Assembly: GCF_000812185.1 (NCBI RefSeq)
Contig: NZ_CP007026.1
Coordinates: 62,001-126,000, forward strand
Direction: 5' to 3'
Source: Candidatus Nitrosopelagicus brevis
GTDB taxonomy: Archaea > Thermoproteota > Nitrososphaeria > Nitrososphaerales > Nitrosopumilaceae
DNA: 64,000 nt
Shown here: one piece after another, positions 8,463-17,698 of the stretch
Numbering within the stretch: the stretch's first letter is position 1
Layout: every line of letters starts with the position of its first letter
Notes under the pieces: model-generated
Seen by the model: only the letters and a program-made list of their open reading frames with translations
What the model was told of the DNA's origin: nothing
Database searches by the model: none
Translations under genes and position numbers: made by a program

Positions 8463-9262
8463 TATCCTTCACCAGTTTTTATTGATTCTTCTCTTGTAAA
8501 ATTATAAACTCCACTTTGTTTTTTCACATTCTTTTCAATTTTCTCTAAAATTGGTTTTAGAGATTTCTCAGCAGTTTTAAAATCTTGAGAAACTAAACTT
8601 AGTCTATATTTTGGTGCACCCAAATATGTTATCTCTATTTTTGCATCTTCAGTATTTTCTGCATCTTTTAGTGTTTTTTGTATTAGTTCAACTCCGTTGG
8701 ATTGATTATTTGAAATTTCTAAAATACCTCTTAATTCAACTGATGGAAGTTTCATTTTTGAACAAATATCTTCAATAGTTGTTATGACCTTCTTTTGTAA
8801 TTTCAAATCTTCTATCTCACCACTTCCTTTTATGGCGATATTCAACATTGCATCATAAACTGAATCATATTTTGACAAAAATTTATCCTCTAAATCTTCT
8901 ATCTGTTTTGTAGTAAGTTTTGATTTTTCTTGAATGTTCTTTAAAATTCCTTGTTCTTTTTCAAATCTCTTAACATCCAGAAGTTTCTTTTTTCTTTGAT
9001 CCTTTGAAATTTGTTTTAATGATAAATCAATTTCTTTTCTACCGCGTTCAACTTTTTTTACTAGTAATACTTTCTTCTCTCCTTCTCTGACATACTTGTT
9101 TACTTTACGTACCCATCCTGGAGCAATTTCTGAAACATGTAGAAATCCCTGAATTTTGTTATATTCATCTAGTGTAACATATGCACCATGATCACTAATT
9201 TTTGTTACTGTTGCAATTACAATCTCACCAGTTTCTGGTAATTCTTGTGTGTCTGATACCAT
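8462..9262 (-). CDS. eif2a: Translation initiation factor aIF2 subunit alpha
   Basis: The 266-residue protein has the three-domain aIF2-alpha layout. An S1-type OB fold covers residues 1-85 (PETGEIVIATVTKISDHGAY, then GFLHVSEIAPGWVRKV), followed by a helical domain and a C-terminal alpha/beta domain (KIEITYLGAPKYRLSL) that contacts aIF2-gamma. It belongs to the GTP-dependent complex that brings initiator tRNA to the small ribosomal subunit. It lies 26 bases after the cobalamin adenosyltransferase gene and directly before nop10, so cobO, aIF2-alpha and nop10 may form one transcript. Confidence 0.96.
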   Translation of the reverse strand: MVSDTQELPETGEIVIATVTKISDHGAYVTLDEYNKIQGFLHVSEIAPGWVRKVNKYVREGEKKVLLVKKVERGRKEIDLSLKQISKDQRKKKLLDVKRFEKEQGILKNIQEKSKLTTKQIEDLEDKFLSKYDSVYDAMLNIAIKGSGEIEDLKLQKKVITTIEDICSKMKLPSVELRGILEISNNQSNGVELIQKTLKDAENTEDAKIEITYLGAPKYRLSLVSQDFKTAEKSLKPILEKIEKNVKKQSGVYNFTREESIKTGEG

Positions 9263-9288
9263 TTCTATTTTTTCTCCATCTACTAAGG

Positions 9289-9822
9289 TTAAAAATCAAT
9301 TCCTTTCTTTGCCTTTATTCCTGATTTGAATGGATGTTTAATCTCCTTCATCTCTGTAACTAAATCTGCTAACTCAACAATTTCTTCTTTCACGTCTCTT
9401 CCTGTTAATACAAGATCAAGATCAGAAGGTTTCTCTTTAATTATTTTAATTATTTCTTGTACATCTATCAAGCCCAAAGTTATTGCATAATTTACCTCAT
9501 CAAGTATAATCACATCATATTTCTCTGAAAAAATTTTTTCTCTACAAATTCTTACTGCTTCTGCAGCATATTTTTCATGTTCTTCTCTCGGACTATTATC
9601 ATCTAATATTCCAACGAATCCTTTTCCTACTGCAATTAATTCAAAATTTGGTTCTAATTTCTTTGAAGAATCCATTTCTCCATAATGCCAAGATCCTTTG
9701 ATGAATTGTAACATGCATACTTTGTGGTCATACCCAATTGCTCTTAATGCCATACCTAATGCTGCGGTAGTTTTGCCTTTTCCATTTCCTGTGTAAACAA
9801 TTACTAATCCTTTTTCACTCAT
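9289..9822 (-). CDS. cobO: Cob(I)yrinic acid a,c-diamide adenosyltransferase (CobO/CobA type)
   Basis: At 177 residues it is a CobA/CobO/BtuR-family P-loop enzyme that transfers adenosyl from ATP to cobalt in a corrinoid. The Walker A-like loop YTGNGKGKTTAALG is near residue 10, a Walker B-like VIILDEVNYA is near 105, and ELADLVTEMKEIKHPFKSGI forms the end. It is the only cobalamin gene here in line with aIF2-alpha and nop10, and it diverges from cbiA on its other side. The short divergent gap (9823-9907) must hold both promoters. Confidence 0.95.
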   Translation of the reverse strand: MSEKGLVIVYTGNGKGKTTAALGMALRAIGYDHKVCMLQFIKGSWHYGEMDSSKKLEPNFELIAVGKGFVGILDDNSPREEHEKYAAEAVRICREKIFSEKYDVIILDEVNYAITLGLIDVQEIIKIIKEKPSDLDLVLTGRDVKEEIVELADLVTEMKEIKHPFKSGIKAKKGIDF

Positions 9823-9907
9823 ATCTACACAAAGAAATCATCTAGTAAAAACATTGTAAATATTCAATTAAATCCATTTAAATAAAAAACAAGATTAACA
9901 AAAGAAA

Positions 9908-11251
9908 TTGAGAGTTCCAAGATTAGTAATTGCAGGTTCCACTAGTGGTGTTGGGAAAACATCGATTACAAGTGCAATCATTTACGGTTTAAAAAAAAGA
10001 GGTTTTTCAGTACAACCATTCAAAGTTGGTCCAGATTACATTGATCCAAGTTACTTGAGTTCTATTTCAAAAACTGAAACTAAAAATTTGGATGTCTGGT
10101 TAATGGGACAACAAGAATTAATTCAAAGCTTTACAAGAAATTCTAGCTCTGATATTTCAATTATTGAAGGTGTAATGGGTTATTACGATGGTTTTGGTGG
10201 AAACTCAAATCTTGCAAGTACTCATCATGTTGCAACATTATTGAAATCTCCTGTAATCTTAATTCTTGATGCAAGTAAAACATCTCGTTCAATTGCCGCA
10301 ACTGCATTAGGATTTACTAAATTTCATAAAAATTCAAGAATTTCAGGAATTATTTTAAATAAAATTGGAAGTAAAAAGCACGAAAATTTGTGTCGAAGTG
10401 CACTTGCTAGTCTAAAAATCCCAATAATTGGTGTCATACCAAAAAATCCATCAGTTAATTTGGAATCAAGACATTTAGGGTTAATTCCTGTAAGAGAACA
10501 AAAACAACTTCATAATAAAATTAAACAACTTTCAAAAGAAATTTCTGATTATCTTGACTTTGATCTAATTGAAAAAATTTGTAAAGCAACATCTTCTTTA
10601 GAAAAAATTAAACCTGTTAAACCAAAAAAACCAAAAATTTCTATTGCTATTGCTCTTGATAACTCATTTAATTTCTATTATCATGATAATATTGAAGCCT
10701 TAAGACGTGAAGGTGCAAAAATAAAATTTTTCAGTCCAATTAGTGATAAGAAAATACCAAATTGTGATTTGATTTATCTTGGAGGCGGGTTTCCTGAAAT
10801 TTTAGCATCATCTTTAGAAAAGAACTCATCGATGAAGAAATCTATCAAAAATAATGCTGAAGATGGAACGCCAATTTATGCTGAATGTGGAGGTCTCATG
10901 TATCTAACAAATTCTATTACGTATGGACATAAAAAATCAAAAATGGTGGGATTGTTTGATGTAGATACTATGATGACAAAAAAAATGACATTGAATTATA
11001 CTGAAGGAAAAATTAATTCAAATTGTTTAATATCTAAACCCCGTAACTTTCGTGCGCATGAATTTCATTACTCAAAAATAATTAATGTACCAAAAGACTC
11101 AAAATTTCTTTATGATCTAAAAATTGGTGAGGGTATATCTTCACATAAGGATGCATTAACTGAATATAATACTGTGGCATCATACTGTCATCTTTATTTT
11201 GATAGTGCAAAATTTGCTTCAAATTTAATTAAAAATACTTTTGAGATTTAG
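9908..11251 (+). CDS. cbiA: Cobyrinic acid a,c-diamide synthase
   Basis: The 447-residue protein joins an N-terminal dethiobiotin-synthetase-like ATPase (IAGSTSGVGKTSI, with FKVGPDYIDP) to a C-terminal class I glutamine amidotransferase domain containing the nucleophile Cys in YAECGGLMYLT. It amidates side chains a and c of cobyrinate, or of the cobalt intermediate, using glutamine and ATP. The start is TTG at 9908. It faces the cbiC-cbiX-cbiG-cbiD unit tail to tail, overlapping cbiC by four bases. CbiA is preferred over CobB because CbiX/G/D nearby indicate the early-cobalt, anaerobic route. Confidence 0.95.
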   Translation: MRVPRLVIAGSTSGVGKTSITSAIIYGLKKRGFSVQPFKVGPDYIDPSYLSSISKTETKNLDVWLMGQQELIQSFTRNSSSDISIIEGVMGYYDGFGGNSNLASTHHVATLLKSPVILILDASKTSRSIAATALGFTKFHKNSRISGIILNKIGSKKHENLCRSALASLKIPIIGVIPKNPSVNLESRHLGLIPVREQKQLHNKIKQLSKEISDYLDFDLIEKICKATSSLEKIKPVKPKKPKISIAIALDNSFNFYYHDNIEALRREGAKIKFFSPISDKKIPNCDLIYLGGGFPEILASSLEKNSSMKKSIKNNAEDGTPIYAECGGLMYLTNSITYGHKKSKMVGLFDVDTMMTKKMTLNYTEGKINSNCLISKPRNFRAHEFHYSKIINVPKDSKFLYDLKIGEGISSHKDALTEYNTVASYCHLYFDSAKFASNLIKNTFEI

Positions 11252-11883
11252 TTAATTCCTTGTCTTAACAATTTGTATAATGCATTAATTATTGCAGATG
11301 CACAAGGACTGCCTCCTTTACGACCAATATTTGTAATAAATGGAATATCAGTTTTGGATAATTCATCTTTTGATTCAACTGCAGAAACAAAACCTACTGG
11401 TATGCCTACTACTAGTGCTGGTTTTACTAATCCTTCTCTAACCATTTCCATTACTTCTAAAAGTGCAGTTGGCGCATTACCTACAACAACAACTCCTCCA
11501 TCAATTTCTTTTTCAGCTACTCTCATAGACATTTGTGCTCTTGTTTTTCCTGCTTTTTTTGCAGATTCCATTAAGGATGGATCTGAAATATTACAAATCA
11601 AGTTATTTCCAAAATCTTTTGGATTTTGTTTATTCATTAATCCGATAACTCCATTTACATCTGTAACAATACTGCATCCATTTTTCAGTGCATTAATTCC
11701 ATTTGAAATTGCATCCTTATGAAATAGTAATTTATTTTCTCGGGCAAAATCAAAATCTGCAGTTGAATGAATTATTCTTCTAACAATTGGCCATTCCATC
11801 TCGTTAAATGTATGTGAACCAATTTCACTTTCAATGATCTGCATACTTTCATCTTCTATCTCTTGTCCTTTCCTAGTTTGCAT
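11248..11883 (-). CDS. cbiC: Cobalt-precorrin-8 methylmutase
   Basis: This 211-residue CbiC/CobH enzyme moves the C11 methyl group to C12 in the corrin ring, giving cobyrinate. Visible family segments are RIIHSTADFDFA near residue 37 with the active-site His, GCSIVTDVNGV, and GNAPTALLEVMEMV followed by PALVVGIPVGFVSAVESK. It is last in the minus-strand unit cbiD-cbiG-cbiX-cbiC and overlaps cbiX by 11 bases, so coupled translation is likely. Confidence 0.96.
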   Translation of the reverse strand: MQTRKGQEIEDESMQIIESEIGSHTFNEMEWPIVRRIIHSTADFDFARENKLLFHKDAISNGINALKNGCSIVTDVNGVIGLMNKQNPKDFGNNLICNISDPSLMESAKKAGKTRAQMSMRVAEKEIDGGVVVVGNAPTALLEVMEMVREGLVKPALVVGIPVGFVSAVESKDELSKTDIPFITNIGRKGGSPCASAIINALYKLLRQGIN

Positions 11884-12625
11884 TTTCTACCTCTCTTGCT
11901 CTTTCTAAAATTAAATCAATCATCTTCTCATCTGTACCCAAGTGTTTAGTAACAAATACTTTGTTTAAATTTGCATTATCTAAAGCTGGTAAAAGATCAT
12001 TGTTAACATCTATTTTCACATGGGCACCTTCGTGTAAAAAGTAAAAAACAATAATCAAAACTTCTGGATTATTTTTTTTACATGCTTGTATTCCTTCTTC
12101 TATTGTAGGTCCTTCAATTTCCAAATAACACCTACTCACATTTCTATAAGATGGCTTTAGCTCATCTACGACATAATCAATTGATATTCCTGAATTTGGA
12201 TCTTTACTTCCATGTCCAATAATTAGAACATCCACGTTTTCTTTTGGTGTGTCAATTGAATTCTCTTTTAATGTGGTAGTTACTCTATTATCGACTAATT
12301 CTACTAATTTTTTATGCATAGTCATTGGTTTTGTAACTAGAAATTTGATCTTTGTATCTTTTTGATATTTCATTGCATCTGCTACTGCAATTTTCACTTT
12401 TCTTCCTGGATACAGGAAATATGGAACAATTGTCATTTGTTCCACGTCTTTTTTTAAACACGTATCCATTCCATCTTCAATGAATGGAGGAACAACTTCT
12501 AAAAAGCAAAATTCTGTAAAATCATAATTTCCTTTTTCTTTTACTTTTTCACAAATCATTTCGAGCTCTTCTCCAGCTTCTCTTTCTCTACTTCCTCTAT
12601 CGATTATCATTAATCCTCTTTTCAT
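11873..12625 (-). CDS. cbiX: Sirohydrochlorin cobaltochelatase, two-domain CbiX
   Basis: The protein has 250 residues and two tandem CbiX repeats. The C-terminal repeat keeps the chelatase motif IIGHGSKDP and the metal-binding FYFLHEGAHVKIDV. In the N-terminal repeat the matching motif reads IDRGSRE, with Arg in place of His, and IVPYFLYPGRKVK lacks the second His, so only the second half looks catalytic. It inserts Co2+ into sirohydrochlorin, the commitment step to early-cobalt cobalamin synthesis. It overlaps cbiG by four bases and cbiC by 11. Confidence 0.92.
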   Translation of the reverse strand: MKRGLMIIDRGSREREAGEELEMICEKVKEKGNYDFTEFCFLEVVPPFIEDGMDTCLKKDVEQMTIVPYFLYPGRKVKIAVADAMKYQKDTKIKFLVTKPMTMHKKLVELVDNRVTTTLKENSIDTPKENVDVLIIGHGSKDPNSGISIDYVVDELKPSYRNVSRCYLEIEGPTIEEGIQACKKNNPEVLIIVFYFLHEGAHVKIDVNNDLLPALDNANLNKVFVTKHLGTDEKMIDLILERAREVENAN

Positions 12626-13680
12626 TTTATTATCCTCGCTATGGCTACTGTAAGATTAGGAGGGAATTTTTGTTTTTCAACTATCAATTCACCTTGTGAT
12701 GATTTTATTGCAGCAGCTTCAGACACACTTGCTGTTCCTTCAAATGCTTGAACTGTTTTTGAAGGATTTGGTGCACTAATTGTTGCTAATTCTTCTCTAT
12801 CTATGTATTCTACTGGTATGTTCATCTCTTTTCCCAATTCAATTAATCCTATGACATCTTTGTCTTTTTTAATAGATACAAACCTAGCTATTTTATTTTG
12901 TTTTAATCCATATTTTTCCAATGTTTCATTTACTCCATTCAAAATAGTTTCTTTAGGTGTATCCCAATGCAATCCTATTCCTATTACTAAATCTGGAACT
13001 CTATACACGACAGAATTTTTTAACACGTCTTCATCTTTTATTTCATCGTTTGTAATGATCAAATATCCTTTTGAATCTGAATTCTTCAAATCTAGTACAT
13101 TTGAAAAAAATGTAATGTTTTCTGGCATCTTTCCTTTCCACCATTCTTTTTGCCCTGCATTTTGAAAAACTCCAATCTGTTCTTTATTGACCATAAATGC
13201 ACTAATTCTAGTTACATTACTATCATCATGAATCTTCCAACCAAATTCTTTTCCAACAAGGTCAACAGCTATAGTTTTGTTAACATCTGCTGCTGTTGTT
13301 ATTACCGAAGTAGCTCCCATTTTTTCAGCAATCTCATTTGAAAGCTCATTTGCACCTCCTAAATGTCCTGACAACACACTGATGACAAAATTTGCATTAT
13401 CATCAATTACAATTACTGCAGGATCTGTTTTCTTATCTTTGATATGGGGTGCAAGTAATCTGATTACTGCGCCTAAAGAAAATAAACAAATTATTCCATC
13501 ATTTTCTTTGAACAAATTGACAATTTTTTGGGTAGTTGATTCATCATACCATTGAATTTTTTCATTATTATCTGAAAATTTTATTGGTGCAAATATCTCA
13601 AAATCTGAAAAATATCCTTTTAATTTTAAACCTATTTCTATTCCATTTTTTGTGATTGCTAAAACAGCTATTTTCTTCAT
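12622..13680 (-). CDS. cbiG: Cobalt-precorrin-5A hydrolase
   Basis: At 352 residues this is a full-length CbiG, which opens the delta-lactone of cobalt-precorrin-5A, releasing acetaldehyde. The N-terminal and middle regions show LFSLGAVIRLLAPHIKDKKTDPAVIVID and VLSGHLGGANELSNEIA (only parts quoted). The C-terminal CbiG domain has VIGIGLHWDTP and FEGTASVSEAAA. The presence of CbiG with CbiD and CbiX marks the oxygen-independent route of ring contraction, notable for an organism presumed aerobic. It overlaps cbiX by four bases and follows cbiD by 42. Confidence 0.95.
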   Translation of the reverse strand: MKKIAVLAITKNGIEIGLKLKGYFSDFEIFAPIKFSDNNEKIQWYDESTTQKIVNLFKENDGIICLFSLGAVIRLLAPHIKDKKTDPAVIVIDDNANFVISVLSGHLGGANELSNEIAEKMGATSVITTAADVNKTIAVDLVGKEFGWKIHDDSNVTRISAFMVNKEQIGVFQNAGQKEWWKGKMPENITFFSNVLDLKNSDSKGYLIITNDEIKDEDVLKNSVVYRVPDLVIGIGLHWDTPKETILNGVNETLEKYGLKQNKIARFVSIKKDKDVIGLIELGKEMNIPVEYIDREELATISAPNPSKTVQAFEGTASVSEAAAIKSSQGELIVEKQKFPPNLTVAIARIIK

Positions 13681-13722
13681 AATATTAAAAATTCTGAATT
13701 AATTAAATGCCTTACTATATTT

Positions 13723-14832
13723 CTAAAGTGTCTCTATATCCATTTTTGTTCTGGATAACACTTTACCATCAAAATCAAATAATATTACTTCAACTGGAAT
13801 CTTTCCTTCTGAATGTTGCATCATTTGTTTACATGTTTCATTTGTAATTTGATCAAAAAATCCATCTACTTTGTCTTCCATAATGATCTCTTGAACATTC
13901 CTAGCAGTATTTGCACCTAGAATTTTACTAATAGTCTCTGATTTTGCATTACATCTTTTTGCAAGTTCAGAAAGAAATCTCATGTCTACTTTACCACCTT
14001 TTACGTGAGTCTGTTTCACACCTGCTGCCATTTTTGCTAATTTACCAATAAATCCTGCAACATATGCTTTTTTCAATTCTTTTCTTGCACATTGTTTAAT
14101 TGTATAACCTGAAAAATCTCCCATTTGAATAAATGAATGATCTGGTAATTCTATAATCTCTCTTGCAAAGTCTTCACTTCTTCCTCCAGTTGTTAAAACA
14201 ACATAGTCATCATTCATAGAACTTACAACCGCAATCTGTTGTCGTATTGCAGCGGCAAACGATGCAGTTGAATATGGAATTACAATTCCACTTGTTCCTA
14301 GAATAGAAATTCCCCCCATTATTCCAATTCTTGGATTATCAGTTTTTGTTCCAAGTTCTTTTCCTTTAGGTACTGAAACTGTAACCTTAATTCCATTTTT
14401 TTCAAGTAGTTCATTACCAACTTCTTTTACATTTTCTAAAATCATTTTTTTTGGCGTAGGATTTATTGCAGCACTACCTATTTCCAATCCTAATCCTGGT
14501 TTGGTAACTCGTCCGACACCCTCTCCTCCATCAATTTCTATCTCACCAATTTTATCTGTTAATTCTACATCTACAAAAATTTCTGCACCATGTGTAACAT
14601 CCGGATCATCTCCACCATCTTTTATTACAGAACATTTTGCTGAATTTTTTGTAAATTGGCATGAGTTAATTTGAATATCTAATCTTGTACGTTTTGGCAA
14701 TATGATATCTATTTTTTCAATTTCCTTTTGATTAATTATTGATAAAACTCCTGCCTTTGACGATGCTGTAGCACAACTTCCCGTTGTAAATCCTGTACGT
14801 AATTTTTTTTTATTTTCAGTATTTGTATCCAC
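13723..14832 (-). CDS. cbiD: Cobalt-precorrin-5B C1-methyltransferase
   Basis: The 369-residue CbiD methylates C1 of cobalt-precorrin-5B with S-adenosylmethionine. Family hallmarks are LRTGFTTGSCATASSKA at the N-terminus, KDGGDDPDVTHG, GVGRVTKPGL and LTTGGRSEDFA. It is the first gene of the cbiD-cbiG-cbiX-cbiC unit. No methyltransferases CbiL, CbiF or CbiH, nor CbiE, CbiT or CbiJ, are in the window, so the remainder of the pathway must be elsewhere in the genome. Confidence 0.96.
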   Translation of the reverse strand: MDTNTENKKKLRTGFTTGSCATASSKAGVLSIINQKEIEKIDIILPKRTRLDIQINSCQFTKNSAKCSVIKDGGDDPDVTHGAEIFVDVELTDKIGEIEIDGGEGVGRVTKPGLGLEIGSAAINPTPKKMILENVKEVGNELLEKNGIKVTVSVPKGKELGTKTDNPRIGIMGGISILGTSGIVIPYSTASFAAAIRQQIAVVSSMNDDYVVLTTGGRSEDFAREIIELPDHSFIQMGDFSGYTIKQCARKELKKAYVAGFIGKLAKMAAGVKQTHVKGGKVDMRFLSELAKRCNAKSETISKILGANTARNVQEIIMEDKVDGFFDQITNETCKQMMQHSEGKIPVEVILFDFDGKVLSRTKMDIETL

Positions 14833-14866
14833 GGAAAATTTTTAATTTTTTATGTAATAACTTTTG

Positions 14867-15340
14867 TTAAAAATGGAGAATTTCATTGAGAATAATCCAT
14901 AATGTAACAACACCTAATCCCCCATAAAGTAACAAATGCGTTGTTTTTTGTGATATCGGTTTTTCTCTATTATGTGTCTCTTGATTAAAATCTCCTCCAA
15001 ATTGTTGATTTTCCCGTCTCAATTCCTCAAAACTAAATCTCATTTCATCTCCCATTTTTTCTCCTTGCGCTTTCCAAAAATTTTGATAATCTTCTCCTGA
15101 AACTTGTTCATCCTTGTTTGATTGATTTTTTCTATGAGATTTTAGATATTGATATGCTTCTGTTATTTCTTTGAATTTTTTTCCAGAATTACTTTCTGGG
15201 TTTTTATCTGGATGATACTTTAATGATAATTTTCTATACGCTTGCTTAATCTCTTTATGACTAGAATCTTTGGTCACTCCTAAAATTTCCCTGCATTCTT
15301 CCGCATTTTTACTGAACTTGACATGGATCTTTGTTGTCAT
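14867..15340 (-). CDS. J-domain protein with C-terminal membrane anchor
   Basis: The 157-residue protein has an N-terminal J domain (about residues 14-70) with the HPD tripeptide in [10 protein letters not shown] that stimulates DnaK ATPase. A polar, Gln-rich linker follows, then a single C-terminal hydrophobic helix (about 135-154). It lacks the Gly/Phe and zinc regions of true DnaJ, so it is a tail-anchored co-chaperone that could recruit the DnaK encoded at 27276 to the membrane. It lies 34 bases upstream of cbiD on the same strand; co-transcription is possible but no functional link is evident. Confidence 0.88.
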   Translation of the reverse strand: MTTKIHVKFSKNAEECREILGVTKDSSHKEIKQAYRKLSLKYHPDKNPESNSGKKFKEITEAYQYLKSHRKNQSNKDEQVSGEDYQNFWKAQGEKMGDEMRFSFEELRRENQQFGGDFNQETHNREKPISQKTTHLLLYGGLGVVTLWIILNEILHF

Positions 15341-15387
15341 GTATATTCTCTGGATATCTTTAAAATAAAATATTTTATCATTTTAGT

Positions 15388-16203
15388 ATGAATAAACAAC
15401 TTACCGATCATGTGGTTATATCTGGTGCTCGAGGTTTTGTGGGGAAAAATCTAAAAAAATTTCTTGCTAAAAACAATATACATACTATTCCAATTTCTCG
15501 TCAAAATTTTAAAAACAGTAAATTTCCATCATTAAAAAAAGCATCTCATTTTATTCATCTTGCAGGAGTTGGTTCTGAATCAGTTGATCAGGACTCATTT
15601 GTAAAAGTCAATGTTGAATTAACTAAAACTGTGATAAGTCTCTGTAAAAAGAATAATATCAAAAACATTTTTTATTTTAGCGGTCTTGGTGTTTCTAAAA
15701 ACTCACGTTCATCTTATTTTATTTCTAAATTTAATGCTGAACAATTAATTAAAAAATCTGGTCTTAGATATACAATATTTCGACCTTCTTATATTCTTGG
15801 CAGTGATGATTATCTTACAAAAAACATCTCAAAACAAATACTGAAAAAACAAATTCTCATACCTGGTTCTGGAAAATTTCTTCTCCAACCAATTTCTATT
15901 GATGATGTTTGTAAGTGTATAACAGTAGGATTACATTCATCAAAATTTTCAAATAAAATAATTGATTTGGTAGGACCGCGAAAAATAACCTTTCAAAAAT
16001 TAGTCACGAAATCTGTATCTTCTAAAATAAAAATTAAAAAAATAAATCTTGAATCAGCATATAAAAGTGCACTAAATGATATTAGTTTTGCATACGGCGT
16101 TGAGGATCTTAACATACTAGTTGGTAATTATGTTGGAAATCATAAAAAATTACAAAATTTATGTAATTTCAAATTTCAAAAAATTGAATCATTAAATGCC
16201 TGA
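15388..16203 (+). CDS. NAD(P)-binding epimerase/dehydratase-like protein (extended SDR)
   Basis: This 271-residue Rossmann protein has the nucleotide motif [14 protein letters not shown] near residue 13 and a YFISK sequence matching the SDR YxxxK active site near 110. [11 protein letters not shown] and [14 protein letters not shown] follow, as in the atypical SDRs related to the complex I NDUFA9 subunit. It could act on a nucleotide sugar or be a structural NADPH-binding protein; the sequence does not decide. It runs into metK tail to tail with a 12-base overlap. Confidence 0.85.
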   Translation: MNKQLTDHVVISGARGFVGKNLKKFLAKNNIHTIPISRQNFKNSKFPSLKKASHFIHLAGVGSESVDQDSFVKVNVELTKTVISLCKKNNIKNIFYFSGLGVSKNSRSSYFISKFNAEQLIKKSGLRYTIFRPSYILGSDDYLTKNISKQILKKQILIPGSGKFLLQPISIDDVCKCITVGLHSSKFSNKIIDLVGPRKITFQKLVTKSVSSKIKIKKINLESAYKSALNDISFAYGVEDLNILVGNYVGNHKKLQNLCNFKFQKIESLNA

Positions 16204-17349
16204 TTCTTCTTTTAATTTCTGAGCCTTATCTGTTTTTTCCCAGTTAAATTCTGGCTCATTTCTACCAAAATGACCGTATGCTGCAGTTTTTTTGTAAATT
16301 GGCCTTTTCAAATCCAGCTGTTCTACAATTCCTGCTGGTCTCATATCGAAATTATTATTCACCAACTCTTCGATTTTATCCTCTGAAATTTTATTTGTAC
16401 CAAATGTATTTACCATTAAAGAAACTGGTTCTGCAACTCCGATTGCATATGCAACTTGTACTTCACATCTGTCGGCTAAACCTGCAGCAACAATATTTTT
16501 TGCAACATATCTGCACATGTAACATGCTGATCTATCTACTTTTGATGGATCTTTTCCTGAAAATGCTCCGCCACCATGTCGACCCATTCCTCCATAACTA
16601 TCAACAATAATTTTTCTTCCAGTTAAACCAGCATCGCCATGTGGTCCACCAATCTCAAATTTACCGGTTGGGTTTACATGAATCTTAATGTTCTCATTCC
16701 AAAGATCTCCACAGACTGGTTTGATAACATGTTCAATTAATTGTGATGAAATCTCTTCGTTTGTTATTTCTGGGGAATGTTGTGTAGAAAGAACAATTGC
16801 TTCAATTGCTTTCGGTTTATCATCTTCATATCTGATTGATACCTGGGATTTTCCATCAGGTCTTGCCCATGGCAATTGATTATTTTTTCTAACATCTGTT
16901 AATTTTTTTGTTAATTTATGAGCCAAAAGGATTGGTAATGGCATTAGCTCTTCTGTTTCATTACTTGCATATCCAAACATTAAGCCTTGATCTCCTGCAC
17001 CTTGTTCTTTTTCATCAGTTCCGGTGACTCCTTGAGAAATATGTGGGCTTTGCGGATCTAATTTTACCATTACTTCGCAAGAGTGTGAATCAAATTTCAA
17101 GTCTGGATTATCATAACCAATTTCTGTAATTGTTTTTCGGATAACACTTTCAATATCAAAACTTGCTTTTGATGTAACTTCTCCTGCAACACCTACAAAA
17201 TCAGTTGTTGTCATAGTCTCTACTGCAACTCTTGAATTTGGATCACCTTTTAGATACTCATCTAAAATTGAATCTGATATCATATCACATACTTTGTCTG
17301 GATGACCTTCAGTAACAGATTCAGATGTAAATAGATAATTTTTTGTCAT
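16192..17349 (-). CDS. metK: S-adenosylmethionine synthetase, bacterial-type MetK
   Basis: The 385-residue enzyme makes S-adenosylmethionine from methionine and ATP. It has the bacterial/eukaryotic MetK signatures rather than those of the divergent archaeal enzyme: [16 protein letters not shown] at the N-terminus, [12 protein letters not shown] near residue 117 and [16 protein letters not shown] near 260. Length and all three domains are normal. Most Archaea carry the other form, so this is probably an ancient acquisition. The Lsm gene lies just upstream in the same direction with a nine-base gap, so they are probably co-transcribed. Confidence 0.96.
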   Translation of the reverse strand: MTKNYLFTSESVTEGHPDKVCDMISDSILDEYLKGDPNSRVAVETMTTTDFVGVAGEVTSKASFDIESVIRKTITEIGYDNPDLKFDSHSCEVMVKLDPQSPHISQGVTGTDEKEQGAGDQGLMFGYASNETEELMPLPILLAHKLTKKLTDVRKNNQLPWARPDGKSQVSIRYEDDKPKAIEAIVLSTQHSPEITNEEISSQLIEHVIKPVCGDLWNENIKIHVNPTGKFEIGGPHGDAGLTGRKIIVDSYGGMGRHGGGAFSGKDPSKVDRSACYMCRYVAKNIVAAGLADRCEVQVAYAIGVAEPVSLMVNTFGTNKISEDKIEELVNNNFDMRPAGIVEQLDLKRPIYKKTAAYGHFGRNEPEFNWEKTDKAQKLKEESGI

Positions 17350-17358
17350 TTTTTAAAA

Positions 17359-17604
17359 TTAGATTTCGTCTTCTAATTTTATGAATAGTACGTTATTGCC
17401 TCTTAGAATTGCTCTGGCAAATTTGCCTACTGTTTTACCATCAACTAATTCTTCAGCCTCGGTCATAATCAAATTCATGTAAGAATCAACATTTTTCATT
17501 TTACCTTTATACTCTACTTCATTTTTTAGTCTGACTATCACAGTTTTCTTTACATTCTTTTGTAAAGTTGTAAGTGGTCTTTTAGCAGCTGTAGTTTGTG
17601 ACAT
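17359..17604 (-). CDS. Sm-like (Lsm) RNA-binding protein
   Basis: The 81-residue protein is a single Sm fold: Sm1 (VIVRLKNEVEYKGKMKNVDSYMNL) and Sm2 (ILRGNNVLFI), with the RNA-contacting Asp, Met and Asn in DSYMNL and Arg, Gly and Asn in LRGNN. Archaeal Lsm proteins form heptameric rings that bind U-rich RNA and tRNA. It begins the transcript that continues into metK. Confidence 0.94.
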   Translation of the reverse strand: MSQTTAAKRPLTTLQKNVKKTVIVRLKNEVEYKGKMKNVDSYMNLIMTEAEELVDGKTVGKFARAILRGNNVLFIKLEDEI

Positions 17605-17698
17605 AAATTTTCTCTTGTGATGAATCGATTTTATAGAGAATATAAAGTCTTGCTTAGATTATGAAGAACTTTTTATTTTTATTTTTATTACTTTCTAT

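Noticed and set aside
11273-11722. Open frame of 149 codons on the plus strand opposite cbiC
   Set aside because: It lies wholly within cbiC, whose family motifs are unmistakable; composition reflects the antisense of a conserved gene.
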